In this document: piece by piece, positions 15,592 to 24,185 of the stretch
Layout: each line of letters begins with the position of its first letter
Position numbering within the stretch: the stretch's first letter is position 1
The notes under the pieces: model-generated
Told to the model about the DNA's origin: nothing
The model's input: the letters and a program-made list of their open reading frames with translations, nothing else
The model's database searches: none
NCBI GenBank assembly: GCA_963822575.1
Contig: CAWGHZ010000006.1
Span: 709,358-773,357 of the forward strand
DNA from: CAWGHZ01 sp963822575
GTDB lineage: Bacteria > Pseudomonadota > Alphaproteobacteria > MPNO01 > DASWLB01
Direction of reading: 5' to 3'
DNA length: 64,000 nucleotides
Made by a program: the position numbers and the translations under genes

Positions 15592-16581
15592 ATGGAGGGA
15601 TGGAAGGGACCGATCCTGGCGGCGGTCGCGGTCGCGCTGGCGCTGGGCGCGCAGCCGGCCCGGGCGCTCGACAAGGTGTCGTTCGGCACCGACTGGAGGG
15701 CCGAGGCCGAGCATGGCGGCTACTACCAGGCCATCGCCACCGGCATCTACACGCGCCACGGGCTGGAGGTCACGCTGCGCCAGGGCGGCCCGCAGGTGAA
15801 CCACTCCCAGCTTCTCGCCGCCGGCAAGCTCGATTTCAACGTCTCGACCAACGACTTCATCGCGCTGAACTACGTGAAGGAGCACATCCCGATGGTCGCG
15901 GTCGCGGCCATCTTCCAGAAGGACCCGGCCGTCCTGATCGCCCACGCGGGCGAAGGCATCCGGTCCATCGCCGACCTCAAGGGCCACCCGATCATGATCG
16001 GGTCGGACACGCGCGTCGGCTGGTGGCTGTTCCTCAAGGCGAAGTACGGCTTCACCGACGCGCAGATCCGCCCTTATGCCTTCAGCGTGGCGCCGTTCCT
16101 TGCCAACAAGAACGCGGTGCAGCAGGGCTATCTCGGCTCGGAGCCCTTCATGATCGAGCAGCAGGGCCAGAAGCCCGCGGTCATGCTGCTCGCCGACGCG
16201 GGCTATTCCTCCTACGGCAATCTGATCGAGACCTCGAAGGAGCTCGTCGCCGAGAAGCCGGACCTGGTGCGGCGCTTCGTCACCGCCTCGATCGAGGGCT
16301 GGGCGAGCTACCTCAACGGCGATCCGTCGCCCGGCAACGCGCTGATCATGAAGGATAACCCGGAGATGACCGACGCGCTTCTCGCCTACGGGCGCAGGAT
16401 GATGAAGACGCACGGCATCGTGGATTCGGGCGACGCCAAGACCATGAGGATCGGCGCGATGACCGCGGCGCGCTGGAAGGATTTCTTCGACGTGATGTCG
16501 GCCCAGGGGCTCTACCCCAAGGACATGGACTGGCACGCCGCCTACACCACCCGGTTCGTCGGCAAAGCGCCCGCGAACTAG
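15592..16581 (+). CDS. NMT1/THI5-like ABC transporter substrate-binding protein
   Basis: 329 residues. A Sec signal peptide spans residues 1-25 (hydrophobic core AAVAVALALGA, cleavage after PARA). The mature protein has KVSFGTDWRAEAEHGGYYQAIATG, LLAAGKLDFNVSTND and GHPIMIGSDTRVGWW, typical of periplasmic proteins for thiamine precursors, sulfonates or aromatic compounds. A good ribosome site (ggaaaggggg) precedes the ATG. No permease or ATPase gene adjoins it, which is unusual; it may serve a transporter encoded elsewhere. It probably delivers the substrate of the surrounding catabolic genes. Confidence 0.83.
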   Translation: MEGWKGPILAAVAVALALGAQPARALDKVSFGTDWRAEAEHGGYYQAIATGIYTRHGLEVTLRQGGPQVNHSQLLAAGKLDFNVSTNDFIALNYVKEHIPMVAVAAIFQKDPAVLIAHAGEGIRSIADLKGHPIMIGSDTRVGWWLFLKAKYGFTDAQIRPYAFSVAPFLANKNAVQQGYLGSEPFMIEQQGQKPAVMLLADAGYSSYGNLIETSKELVAEKPDLVRRFVTASIEGWASYLNGDPSPGNALIMKDNPEMTDALLAYGRRMMKTHGIVDSGDAKTMRIGAMTAARWKDFFDVMSAQGLYPKDMDWHAAYTTRFVGKAPAN

Positions 16582-16634
16582 CGCCGCGTTGCCGGGCGGC
16601 GGCCCTCTGGGCTAGTCTCGCGGCGGGAGGACGG

Positions 16635-17510
16635 ATGGCGCTTGGCGCAACGCCGCTGCATGAGGGCTTCGTCGCCGAGATCGCGGGCGTCGATCTCGCG
16701 CGCCCGCTCCCGGAGGCAGACGTGACGGCGCTGCGTCGGGCGATGGACGAATACGCCGTTTGCATCTGGCACGGCCCGGCGCCGCTTCCCAACGCGCAGC
16801 ACATCGCGGTCAGCCGCCAGCTCGGCCCGGTCCAGGCCGGGCGGATTCTCAACGTCGCGGGCGAAAAGTTCCGCCTGCCCGAGCCCGAGATGATCGACGT
16901 CTCCAACCTCGACGCCGACGGCAACATCCTGCCCGGCGACGAGCGCGAGATGGCCTTCCGCCGCGGCAACCAGCAATGGCACACCGACGTATCGTTCGCG
17001 CCGATCCGCGCGACCTATTCGCTGCTCTCGGCGCACGAGCTGCCGCCCGACGGCGGCCCGCCCACCGATTTCGCCGACATGCGCGCGGCCTACGACGCGC
17101 TGCCCAATTCCATGAAATCGCGCATCGAGGGCCTCGCCGCCGAGCATTCGGTCTGGCATTCGCGCCAGCTCGCCGGCTATCCGGAGCCGACCGAGTCCGA
17201 GCTGCGCTCGCGCCCGCCGGCACGCCATTTGCTCGCCCACGTCCACCCGAGCTCGGGCCGCAAGGCGCTCTACCTCGCCTCGCACGCCTCGCATATCGTG
17301 GGGATGGATCTGGCCGAGGGGCGCAAGCTGCTTGCCGAGCTCACCGCATTCGCGACCCGGCCTCGTTTCGTGCAGCGCCACCACTGGCGCGTGGGCGATC
17401 TGGTGATCTGGGACAATCTCGCCACCATGCACCGTGCCGTGCCGTTCGCCGACACGGTGCACCGGCGCGACATGCGTCGCACCACCTGCCGCGAACGCGA
17501 AGCGGCCTGA
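16635..17510 (+). CDS. TauD/TfdA-family 2-oxoglutarate-dependent dioxygenase
   Basis: 291 residues. The Fe(II) facial triad is visible: His116 and Asp118 (QQWHTDVSF) and His266 (LATMHRAVPF), followed by RRDMRRTTCRE carrying the 2-oxoglutarate-binding arginine. GVDLARPL near the N-terminus is typical of the TauD group. These enzymes oxidise substrates such as taurine, 2,4-D or other small acids, coupled to 2-oxoglutarate decarboxylation. It follows the binding protein and precedes the hydrolase on the same strand. The substrate is unknown. Confidence 0.83.
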   Translation: MALGATPLHEGFVAEIAGVDLARPLPEADVTALRRAMDEYAVCIWHGPAPLPNAQHIAVSRQLGPVQAGRILNVAGEKFRLPEPEMIDVSNLDADGNILPGDEREMAFRRGNQQWHTDVSFAPIRATYSLLSAHELPPDGGPPTDFADMRAAYDALPNSMKSRIEGLAAEHSVWHSRQLAGYPEPTESELRSRPPARHLLAHVHPSSGRKALYLASHASHIVGMDLAEGRKLLAELTAFATRPRFVQRHHWRVGDLVIWDNLATMHRAVPFADTVHRRDMRRTTCREREAA

Positions 17511-17535
17511 CAATCGTACCCTGGGGAGACCGTCC

Positions 17536-18786
17536 ATGACCGGCCAGTCGATGAGCGCCAAGACCGAGCGGCTGATGAAGCGCTGGGGCGAGCAGCGCTG
17601 GATCCTCGACGCGGTGATCGCGACCATCGGCGTCGAGTGGGACCAGGCGCGCCTCGCCTATATGAGCGCGCCGGGCGGCATGGAAGCGGTCGCCGAGTTC
17701 CGCCGCGTCGGTGCGCAGATCAAGAAGGCGGCCGACATCGACCGCGCCTTCGTCAAGGCGGCCCGCTTCCGCGAGGCGAAGGCGGCGGCCTACGAGGAAC
17801 AGGGACGGCTCGTCTCCGCCGGCGAGCAGTACTTCATCGCCCAGCTCCTGTGGGCCACCGCGCGCTGGCCGATCTTCGAGATCAACAAGCCGCTCCTCGA
17901 GATGGAGGAGCGGATGAATCACTGCTTCGCCAAGTACATCAAGTACGCCGACCACCCGATCGAGCGCGTCGACATCCCGCTCGGCAACAAGGCGATGCCC
18001 GCCTACCTGCATCTGCCGCGCAAGCCGAAGGCGGGCGAGAAATTCCCCTGCATCCTCTACATAGACGGGATGGACGGCTGCAAGGAGATGATGGTCTCGA
18101 TGTACGGCAATTCGGCGCTCGAGCGCGGCTTCGCGGTTCTCGCCATCGACGGGCCGGGCCAGGGCGAATGCTGCACCATCCCGATCCACGTCACGGCGCG
18201 CAACCACGGCGACGGCGGCGCTGCGGCGGTCGATTTCCTGTCCAAGCGGCCGGAGATCGATGTGAACAAAATCTGCGTGCGCGGCGTCTCGATGGGCACC
18301 TACTTCGCGCCCAACGCGGCGGCGGCGCTGGGCGAGCGGATCAAGGGGCTCGCGATCATGGGGGTGTGCCAGGAGCCCGGCATGAACACGATCTTCAACA
18401 TGGCCTCGCCCAGCTTCAAGCTGCGCTACATGTTCATGGCCGGCATCCAGGACGAAGCGAAGTTCGACGCGTTCGCCGAGGATTTCGACCTCCGCCCCAT
18501 CGCCGACAAGATCAAGTGCCCGTATCTCTGTCTGATGGGCGAGGACGACCAGCTTTCGCCCATCGAGTTCAGCCACGATCTCTACGACCGGCTGAACGTG
18601 CCGAAGAAGCTCGTTACCTACGAGGGCGCGGTGCACGGTGTGGCGGGCAGCCAGTCGGCCGCGATGGGCGAGAACCCGAACAATCTGATCCTGGACTGGA
18701 TCGCCGACCGGTTCGCCGGCAAGCCGATGAAGAACGAGAAGGTCTTCATCGACCAGACCGGCCGCCAGCACGTGACGCCGGCGTGA
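17536..18786 (+). CDS. Alpha/beta hydrolase similar to 2,6-dihydroxypseudooxynicotine C-C hydrolase
   Basis: 416 residues with an N-terminal helical cap region of about 150 residues and a C-terminal alpha/beta hydrolase core. The nucleophile elbow is VRGVSMGTY with Ser252; an acid in LMGEDDQLSP and a histidine in YEGAVHGVAG complete a plausible triad. This architecture is that of the 2,6-dihydroxypseudooxynicotine hydrolase/FrsA-like group, which cleaves C-C bonds in ketone side chains. Combined with the dihydroxypyridine-hydroxylase-like enzyme upstream it hints at N-heterocycle degradation. Its stop overlaps the next start (GTGA). Confidence 0.7.
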   Translation: MTGQSMSAKTERLMKRWGEQRWILDAVIATIGVEWDQARLAYMSAPGGMEAVAEFRRVGAQIKKAADIDRAFVKAARFREAKAAAYEEQGRLVSAGEQYFIAQLLWATARWPIFEINKPLLEMEERMNHCFAKYIKYADHPIERVDIPLGNKAMPAYLHLPRKPKAGEKFPCILYIDGMDGCKEMMVSMYGNSALERGFAVLAIDGPGQGECCTIPIHVTARNHGDGGAAAVDFLSKRPEIDVNKICVRGVSMGTYFAPNAAAALGERIKGLAIMGVCQEPGMNTIFNMASPSFKLRYMFMAGIQDEAKFDAFAEDFDLRPIADKIKCPYLCLMGEDDQLSPIEFSHDLYDRLNVPKKLVTYEGAVHGVAGSQSAAMGENPNNLILDWIADRFAGKPMKNEKVFIDQTGRQHVTPA

Positions 18787-19625
18787 CGGAGGACTACGCG
18801 CCCCACGTCGGAAGGTCCCAGACGACGGAGGGCGTGGTCACCGCCGCGCCCGCCGACGTGCTGGCCGCGACCCTCGACCGCGACGATCCGCGCTTGAAGG
18901 ACGGCGGCGCGATCCCGCCCGGCTGGCACTGGCTCTACTTCCCCGAGGTGGTGAGGATGCGCGACGTGGGGCCGGACGGGCACGCGCGGCACGGCGACTT
19001 CTTCCCCGAGCTACCCTTCAAAAGGCGCATGTGGGCGGCGAACCGCATGCGGTTCCGGGCGCCGATCCGCGTGGGCGAGCGCATCACCCGCGTTGCGCGG
19101 ATCGAGTCGGTCGTGCCCAAGACCGGCGCGACAGGGAAGCTGATCTTCGTCAACCTCGCCATCGAGATTGCGGGGTCGCAGGGTATCGCGACCGAGGAGG
19201 CGATGACCTACGTCTTCCGTCCGCCGGCCGACAAGGCCGCGCCGGCGCCCGAGCCCCCTGCCCCGCCCGAAGGCGCCCAATGGCGCCGGACCGTCGACCC
19301 CAACCCGGTGCTGCTGTTCCGCTTCTCCGCGCTCACCATGAACAGCCACCGGATTCACTACGACCTGCCCTATGTGACGCGGGAGGAGGGCTACCCCGGC
19401 CTCCTGGTGCACGGGCCGCTGATCCAAATGCTGCTGGTCGACGGGCTGCGCCGCGCCCGGCCGGACGCGAAAATCGAGAGCGTCAGCGTGCGCGCGATCT
19501 CGCCGCTCTATGGCGGCGAAAGTTTCGCGGTCTGCGGCAAGATCGAGGGCAGCACCGCGACGCTCTGGGCCGAGACCCCCACCGGCCGCCTCGCCATGAC
19601 CGGCGAGGCGATGCTGGCGGGGTGA
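18783..19625 (+). CDS. MaoC-like/FAS1-type dehydratase (mesaconyl- or 3-methylfumaryl-CoA hydratase-like)
   Basis: 280 residues made of two hot-dog halves. The first resembles the FAS1 dehydratase region (LPFKRRMWAANRMRFRAPIRVGERI); the second carries the active-site-like SALTMNSHRIHYDLPYV and LLVHGPLIQMLL. Family members hydrate 3-methylfumaryl-CoA, itaconyl-CoA or related enoyl-CoAs in dicarboxylate catabolism. The GTG start overlaps the hydrolase stop. As the last gene of the plus-strand run it could handle the CoA-bound dicarboxylate released by ring cleavage. Confidence 0.75.
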   Translation: MTEDYAPHVGRSQTTEGVVTAAPADVLAATLDRDDPRLKDGGAIPPGWHWLYFPEVVRMRDVGPDGHARHGDFFPELPFKRRMWAANRMRFRAPIRVGERITRVARIESVVPKTGATGKLIFVNLAIEIAGSQGIATEEAMTYVFRPPADKAAPAPEPPAPPEGAQWRRTVDPNPVLLFRFSALTMNSHRIHYDLPYVTREEGYPGLLVHGPLIQMLLVDGLRRARPDAKIESVSVRAISPLYGGESFAVCGKIEGSTATLWAETPTGRLAMTGEAMLAG

Positions 19626-19632
19626 GATCCGC

Positions 19633-20376
19633 TCAGCCGTTGCTGGAGCCGCCCTCGCTCGGCTCGGGCTCGCGCTCCGGCTCGCCGAGGCGCTCGCGGT
19701 CGATGTCGTCCTCGGTCTCCGAATGGAGCTGCTCCTCGGGCAAATCGCCGGCGGCGACGTCCTCGGCCGGCGGCTCGTCGGCATCGGGCGCGGCCTCGGG
19801 CGGCAGAGCCGCGACGGCCTTGCGCGCGGCGCGCTCGGCCTGCGTCTCGGCGCGGGCCACGGCGCGGTTCGCCTTGTCGATGGCCGACTGCAGCTCCTCG
19901 CGGGTGCACAGCCCGAGCGCCACCGGGTCCTGCGGCTTGATGTTCGTGATGTTCCAATGGGTGCGGTCGCGGATGCCCTTGATGGTCGGCTTGGTGGTGC
20001 CGACGAGGCGCGAGACCTGGCCGTCGGTAAGCTGAGGGTAGTGCTTGAGCAGCCAGGCGATGCCATCCGGCCGGTCCTGCCGGCGCGCGACCGGGGTGTA
20101 GCGCGGCCCCTTGGCGCGGGTGATGATCGGCACCTCGGTCCGGGTGATCCTCAGCCGCGCTGCGGGGTCGCTCTCGCAGCGGGCGATCTCGTCGCGGGTG
20201 AGCTGGCCGTTGCGCACCGGGTCGACCCCCACCATGTGCTGCGCCACCTCGCCGTCGGCAATCGACTGCACCTCGAGCGTATGCAGCCCGCAGAAGTCGG
20301 CAATCTGCTCGAACGACAGGGTGGTGTTGTCGATCAGCCACACGGCCGTCGCCTTGGGCATCAAAAGCCGGGTCAT
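19633..20376 (-). CDS. trcR: Cell-cycle transcriptional regulator TrcR (DUF1013)
   Basis: 247 residues. The conserved N-terminal part (LLMPKATAVWLIDNTTLSFEQIADFC, shown only in part here) and a second helix-turn-helix region (LTDGQVSRLVGTTKPTIKGIRD) match DUF1013, a family nearly confined to alphaproteobacteria. The last 80 residues are an acidic, low-complexity tail. It binds DNA and is linked to cell-cycle transcription. It converges with the MaoC gene, 7 bases apart, marking the end of the catabolic run and the return to core chromosome. Confidence 0.85.
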   Translation of the reverse strand: MTRLLMPKATAVWLIDNTTLSFEQIADFCGLHTLEVQSIADGEVAQHMVGVDPVRNGQLTRDEIARCESDPAARLRITRTEVPIITRAKGPRYTPVARRQDRPDGIAWLLKHYPQLTDGQVSRLVGTTKPTIKGIRDRTHWNITNIKPQDPVALGLCTREELQSAIDKANRAVARAETQAERAARKAVAALPPEAAPDADEPPAEDVAAGDLPEEQLHSETEDDIDRERLGEPEREPEPSEGGSSNG

Positions 20377-20445
20377 GAGTACTCCTTCTCCGCGCCAGCC
20401 CCCAAAGATAGGCCCCTTGGGGGCTGGTTTGAAGGCCGGCGTCGG

Positions 20446-21444
20446 TCAGATTTCGAGAACGATCTTGCCGATATGGGTATCGGCTTCCATCATCGCGTGC
20501 GCCTTGGCGGCGTCGGCGAGCGCGAACGTGGCGTGAATGCGGGGGCGCACCTGGCCCTGTTCGATCAACGGCCAGGCCTCCGCGCGCAGCGCCTCGGCGA
20601 TCGGCGCCTTCTGCGCCACCGAGCGGGCGCGCAGGGTGGAACCGGTCAGCGTGGCACGCTTCATCATCAAACGGAAGATCGGGAGCTCGGCCGTGTTGCC
20701 GCCCAGCGTTGCGATGAACACGATCCGCCCCTCGGTCGCCAGGGCGTCCAGGTTGCGCGCGAAATACGACCCGCCCACCATGTCGAGGATCACGTCGACG
20801 CCGCGCTGGCCGGTCGCCTCGCGTACGATTTCGAGGAAATCCTCGGTGCGGTAGTTGATCGCCCGCTCCGACCCCAGCTCGACGCAGGCGGCGCATTTCT
20901 CGGCCGTCCCGGCGGTCGCGAAGACGCGCGCACCGAGCGCGTGGGCAAGCTGGATCGCGGTGGTGCCGATGCCGCTCGCGCCGCCGTGGATCAGGCAGGA
21001 TTCGCCGGCGGCGAGCCGGCCGCGGGTGAACAGATTGTCCCACACGGTGAAGAAGGTTTCGGGCAGCGCCGCCGCCTCGACCATCGCGAGCCTCTTCGGC
21101 ACCGGCAGGCAGCACGCGGCCGGCGCGACGCAATATTCGGCATAGCCGCCGCCCGCGACCAGGGCGCACACGGCCTCGCCCGCGGCAAGCCCGTGTACGT
21201 CGGCGCCGAGCGCGGCCACCGTGCCGGCAATCTCGAGGCCGGGGATATCGGTCGTGCCCTTGGGCGGCGGGTAGTTGCCCTGCCGCTGCAGCACGTCGGG
21301 CCGGTTGACGCCGGCGGCGGCCACCTTGACCAGCACCTCGCCCGGGCCGGGCCGGGGCACGGGGCGCGCCGCCGGGCGTAGCGCCTCGGGCCCGCCCGGC
21401 TGGGCGATCTCGATCACGGTCATGGTGTCGGGAAGCGCGGCCAT
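20446..21444 (-). CDS. NAD(P)H-quinone oxidoreductase (zinc-free MDR family, PIG3-like)
   Basis: 332 residues. AAGVNRPDVLQRQGNYPPPKG, the nucleotide-binding stretch LIHGGASGIGTTAIQLAHALGA (part) and GAEKCAACVELGSERAINYR-type segments place it in the quinone-oxidoreductase/TP53I3 group of medium-chain dehydrogenases. It likely reduces quinones or enals with NADPH in the cytosol. An ATG 21 bases downstream (MTVIEI) is an alternative start. It is monocistronic, 69 bases upstream of trcR on the same strand. Confidence 0.85.
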   Translation of the reverse strand: MAALPDTMTVIEIAQPGGPEALRPAARPVPRPGPGEVLVKVAAAGVNRPDVLQRQGNYPPPKGTTDIPGLEIAGTVAALGADVHGLAAGEAVCALVAGGGYAEYCVAPAACCLPVPKRLAMVEAAALPETFFTVWDNLFTRGRLAAGESCLIHGGASGIGTTAIQLAHALGARVFATAGTAEKCAACVELGSERAINYRTEDFLEIVREATGQRGVDVILDMVGGSYFARNLDALATEGRIVFIATLGGNTAELPIFRLMMKRATLTGSTLRARSVAQKAPIAEALRAEAWPLIEQGQVRPRIHATFALADAAKAHAMMEADTHIGKIVLEI

Positions 21445-21540
21445 GCGGCGTCACGTCCTGCGGTTGAGGGGAACCGAACGCTTGCAGGCATAGCGGCTTG
21501 GCCCCAGACTGACAAGCGCCGATCGCGGAAGGAAGGGGCG

Positions 21541-21723
21541 ATGGAAGAGGAAGATTTCCTGCCGCAGCGGGCGAAGCCGCAGGCGAAGAACCTCGACCCG
21601 ATGTCGGTGGCCGAGCTCAACGAATACGTCGCCGGGCTGGAGGCCGAGATCGCCCGCGCCCGCGCCGAGATCGCCCGGAAGGACAAGATCCGTTCCGGCG
21701 CCGAGTCGCTGTTCAAGAAGTAG
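21541..21723 (+). CDS. DUF1192 family small protein
   Basis: 60 residues, ending in a predicted coiled coil (VAELNEYVAGLEAEIARARAEIA). The acidic MEEEDF start, the PKNLDPMSVAEL-like middle and RSGAESLFKK end are characteristic of DUF1192, a small conserved alphaproteobacterial family of unknown function. A gaaggaaggggcg ribosome site precedes the ATG. It converges with the radical SAM gene, 13 bases away. Confidence 0.8.
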   Translation: MEEEDFLPQRAKPQAKNLDPMSVAELNEYVAGLEAEIARARAEIARKDKIRSGAESLFKK

Positions 21724-21735
21724 GGCGAGCGCGCC

Positions 21736-22662
21736 CTACTGGCTGCAGGCGCCGCCGCCGAGGACGCAGAACTTGGCGCAGTGCGGGTGGTTGAGCTTCA
21801 CCGCGCCGGCGGCCTCTGCCAAGGTTTCCCCCAGCTCGAACCGGGCATCGTAAGGGATCAGCGTGCAGGCGAGGACGCAGGGCCGCGCCGAGCCCTTGCG
21901 CTTCACCACCATGCGGGCGGTGGCGCACATAAGTTCGGCCGGCGATTTGTGCAGAATTCGCCAGCAGGCGGTGGTGATCTCGGGCACGTCGGCGGCCTCG
22001 TCCATCTCCGGGAACAGGACCAGCGCCGCGGGATCGCTCGTGTCGAGCGCGATGCCGCGTTCGGCGAAAAGCGCGGCATAGCCCGCGCGCAAGCTGGCCT
22101 CGTCCTCGCCCCAGCGGGTGCGCCCGGCAATGGCAGGGCCGAAGCCGTGGGCGGCGAGCCACTCGATCCCGGCCAGGGTCGGCGCCCAGCTGCCCCGGCC
22201 GCGCTCGAACTCGTGGCGCGCCGCGGCGTAGTGGTCGAGCGAGACGCGGATCTGCAGAAGGCCGCCGAACCGCGCGCGCAAGGCGAGCAGGGCCGCGCGG
22301 TGGTGCGCCATCGGCGTCATCGCGTTGGTCAGGACCAGCGTGCGGAAGCCGCGCGCGAGACAGGTCTCGATAATCGCCTCGATCTCGGGGTTCATGAACG
22401 GCTCGCCGCCGGTGAGCCCGATCTCCTCGGTGCCGAGGCGGTCGCGGGCGATCTCGTCGAGATAGGCCTCGACCTCCGCGCGCGAGATGTAGGCGAGCCG
22501 GTCGTTCCGCGGGCTACTGTCGATGTAGCAGTGATCGCAGGCGATGTTGCAGAGCGTGCCGGTGTTGAACCAGAGCGTCCGGAGCCGGTCGAGCGCAACC
22601 GACGCGCGCGCCGCGCCGTCGGCCGTCACGTCCGGATCGCGGAACTTGAGCCGCGCTACCAT
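21736..22662 (-). CDS. Radical SAM protein of unknown substrate
   Basis: 308 residues. The iron-sulfur motif CNIACDHCYID binds the 4Fe-4S cluster and SAM, followed by EEIGLTGGEPFMNPEI (the GGE motif) and VLTNAMTPM. The C-terminus has extra cysteines (CVLACTL, HPHCAKFCVLGGGACS) that could bind an auxiliary cluster, as in SPASM-type enzymes. Its start overlaps the hydroxyacyl-CoA dehydrogenase stop (TGATG), so it is translated with the bioA-side transcript. No target peptide or cofactor gene is evident nearby. Confidence 0.8.
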   Translation of the reverse strand: MVARLKFRDPDVTADGAARASVALDRLRTLWFNTGTLCNIACDHCYIDSSPRNDRLAYISRAEVEAYLDEIARDRLGTEEIGLTGGEPFMNPEIEAIIETCLARGFRTLVLTNAMTPMAHHRAALLALRARFGGLLQIRVSLDHYAAARHEFERGRGSWAPTLAGIEWLAAHGFGPAIAGRTRWGEDEASLRAGYAALFAERGIALDTSDPAALVLFPEMDEAADVPEITTACWRILHKSPAELMCATARMVVKRKGSARPCVLACTLIPYDARFELGETLAEAAGAVKLNHPHCAKFCVLGGGACSQ

Positions 22663-24185
22663 CACCCCTCCGGCGTCGTCAGGGGCACGCCGAGCCGGGC
22701 GCGGCGGGTGAGCCAAGGGCTCGGCCGGTAGCGCGGGTCGCGATAGAAACCGTGCATCGCCTCGAGGATGGCGAGCACGCGGCGCGGCCCCAGCGCGTCG
22801 CCCCATTCGAGCGGCCCCTTCGGGTAGGCGAGGCCGAGCCGCACCGCCGGATCGATGTCGGCGGGTGCGGCGATGCGGCCCTGGGCGATCTCGCAGCCGA
22901 TATTGACGATGGTCGCGACCACGCGTTGGGCGACGAAGCCCGGCGAGTCGTGGATCGCGGTGACGGGTGTGCCGTCGCGCGCGAGCAGCGCATGCATCTC
23001 GTCGCGCAGGTCCGGGTCGGTGACGGGGGTGGTCATCAAGGTCCGGCGCTTGTCCAGCCCGAACAGCGGGTCGATGGCCATCGACCGCTCGGCCTCGACC
23101 CCCGCCGCCAGCGCCGCGGTCGTCGCGTCGGCGCCGAGCGGCGCGAACAGGCACAGGCTCCGCGCGTCGGGCCTGGCGCCGGTGTCGAGGGCGCAGGCGT
23201 CGCCGATAATGGCGGCGAGCGCGGCGCGCGTCGCCTCGTCCATCGGGCCGAGCCACACCCGATCGGGCAGCCGCGTCGGCGCGGGCCGCACCGGCGGGGC
23301 GATCTTCCTGCCGTCCTTGTATTCGTAGAAGCCGATGCCGGTCTTGCGGCCATAGAGCCCCGCCGCGACGCGCAGCCGCGTCTCGGGCAGGGGCCGGAAG
23401 CGCGGCTCGTCGTAGAACTGGCGGTAGATCTCCTCCATCACCACGTGGCTGATGTCGAGCCCGGTGACGTCCAGGAGCTCGAACGGGCCGAGGGCGAAGC
23501 CCGCCGCCTCGCGCAAGATGTCGTCCACGTCGGCGTGGGCGGCGATGCCCTCGGCGACGATGCGCAGCCCCTCGGTGCCGAGCCCGCGCCCGGCATGGTT
23601 GATGAGGAAGCCCGGCAAATCCTTGACGCGCACAGGCGTGTGGCCGAAGCGCCGGGCGAGCGCCGCAAGCGCGTCGGGGGTCGCGGGCGCGGTGCGGAGG
23701 CCCGAGACGATTTCGACCACGCGCAGCACTGGGACGGGGTTGAAGAAGTGGTACCCGGCGACGCGCGCGGGAGTCTTGCACGCGGCGGCGATGGCGGTGA
23801 CCGATAGGGACGAGGTATTGGTGGCGAGGATGCAGTCCGGCCGGACGACGCCCTCGAGCTCGGCGAACAGCTTGCGCTTTGCCTCCAGCTCCTCGATGAC
23901 CACCTCGACGACCAGATCGCAACCGGCGAGGTCGGTTAGCGAGGACGCCGGCGCGAGGCGCGACTTGGCGGCGGCGCCCGCTTCGGCTTCCATGCGCTTG
24001 CGTTCGACGGCGCGGTCGATCATCTGGCCGGCGAAGGCGATGGCGTCGGCGACCGCGCCCTCGCGCAAATCGAAGAGCCGGACCGCCGCGCCGCCCTGGG
24101 CCATCACCTGGGCGATGCCGCGTCCCATCGTGCCGGCGCCGACGATGCCGACGACCGCGCCCTCGCGGGTCAGGTCAGCGACCAT
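22662..24185 (-). CDS. 3-hydroxyacyl-CoA dehydrogenase (two C-terminal domains)
   Basis: 507 residues. The Rossmann motif VGIVGAGTMGRGIAQVMAQ begins at about residue 13; NTSSLSVTAIAAACKTPARVAGYHFFNP and GFLINHAGRGLGTEGLRI follow. There are two 3HCDH C-terminal domains, as in PaaH/PaaC-type enzymes. It oxidises 3-hydroxyacyl-CoA with NAD. The start overlaps the bioA stop by 11 bases, an unusual partner for a biotin gene but possible for a dehydrogenase of dicarboxylic or phenylacetyl-type acyl-CoAs. Confidence 0.87.
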   Translation of the reverse strand: MVADLTREGAVVGIVGAGTMGRGIAQVMAQGGAAVRLFDLREGAVADAIAFAGQMIDRAVERKRMEAEAGAAAKSRLAPASSLTDLAGCDLVVEVVIEELEAKRKLFAELEGVVRPDCILATNTSSLSVTAIAAACKTPARVAGYHFFNPVPVLRVVEIVSGLRTAPATPDALAALARRFGHTPVRVKDLPGFLINHAGRGLGTEGLRIVAEGIAAHADVDDILREAAGFALGPFELLDVTGLDISHVVMEEIYRQFYDEPRFRPLPETRLRVAAGLYGRKTGIGFYEYKDGRKIAPPVRPAPTRLPDRVWLGPMDEATRAALAAIIGDACALDTGARPDARSLCLFAPLGADATTAALAAGVEAERSMAIDPLFGLDKRRTLMTTPVTDPDLRDEMHALLARDGTPVTAIHDSPGFVAQRVVATIVNIGCEIAQGRIAAPADIDPAVRLGLAYPKGPLEWGDALGPRRVLAILEAMHGFYRDPRYRPSPWLTRRARLGVPLTTPEG

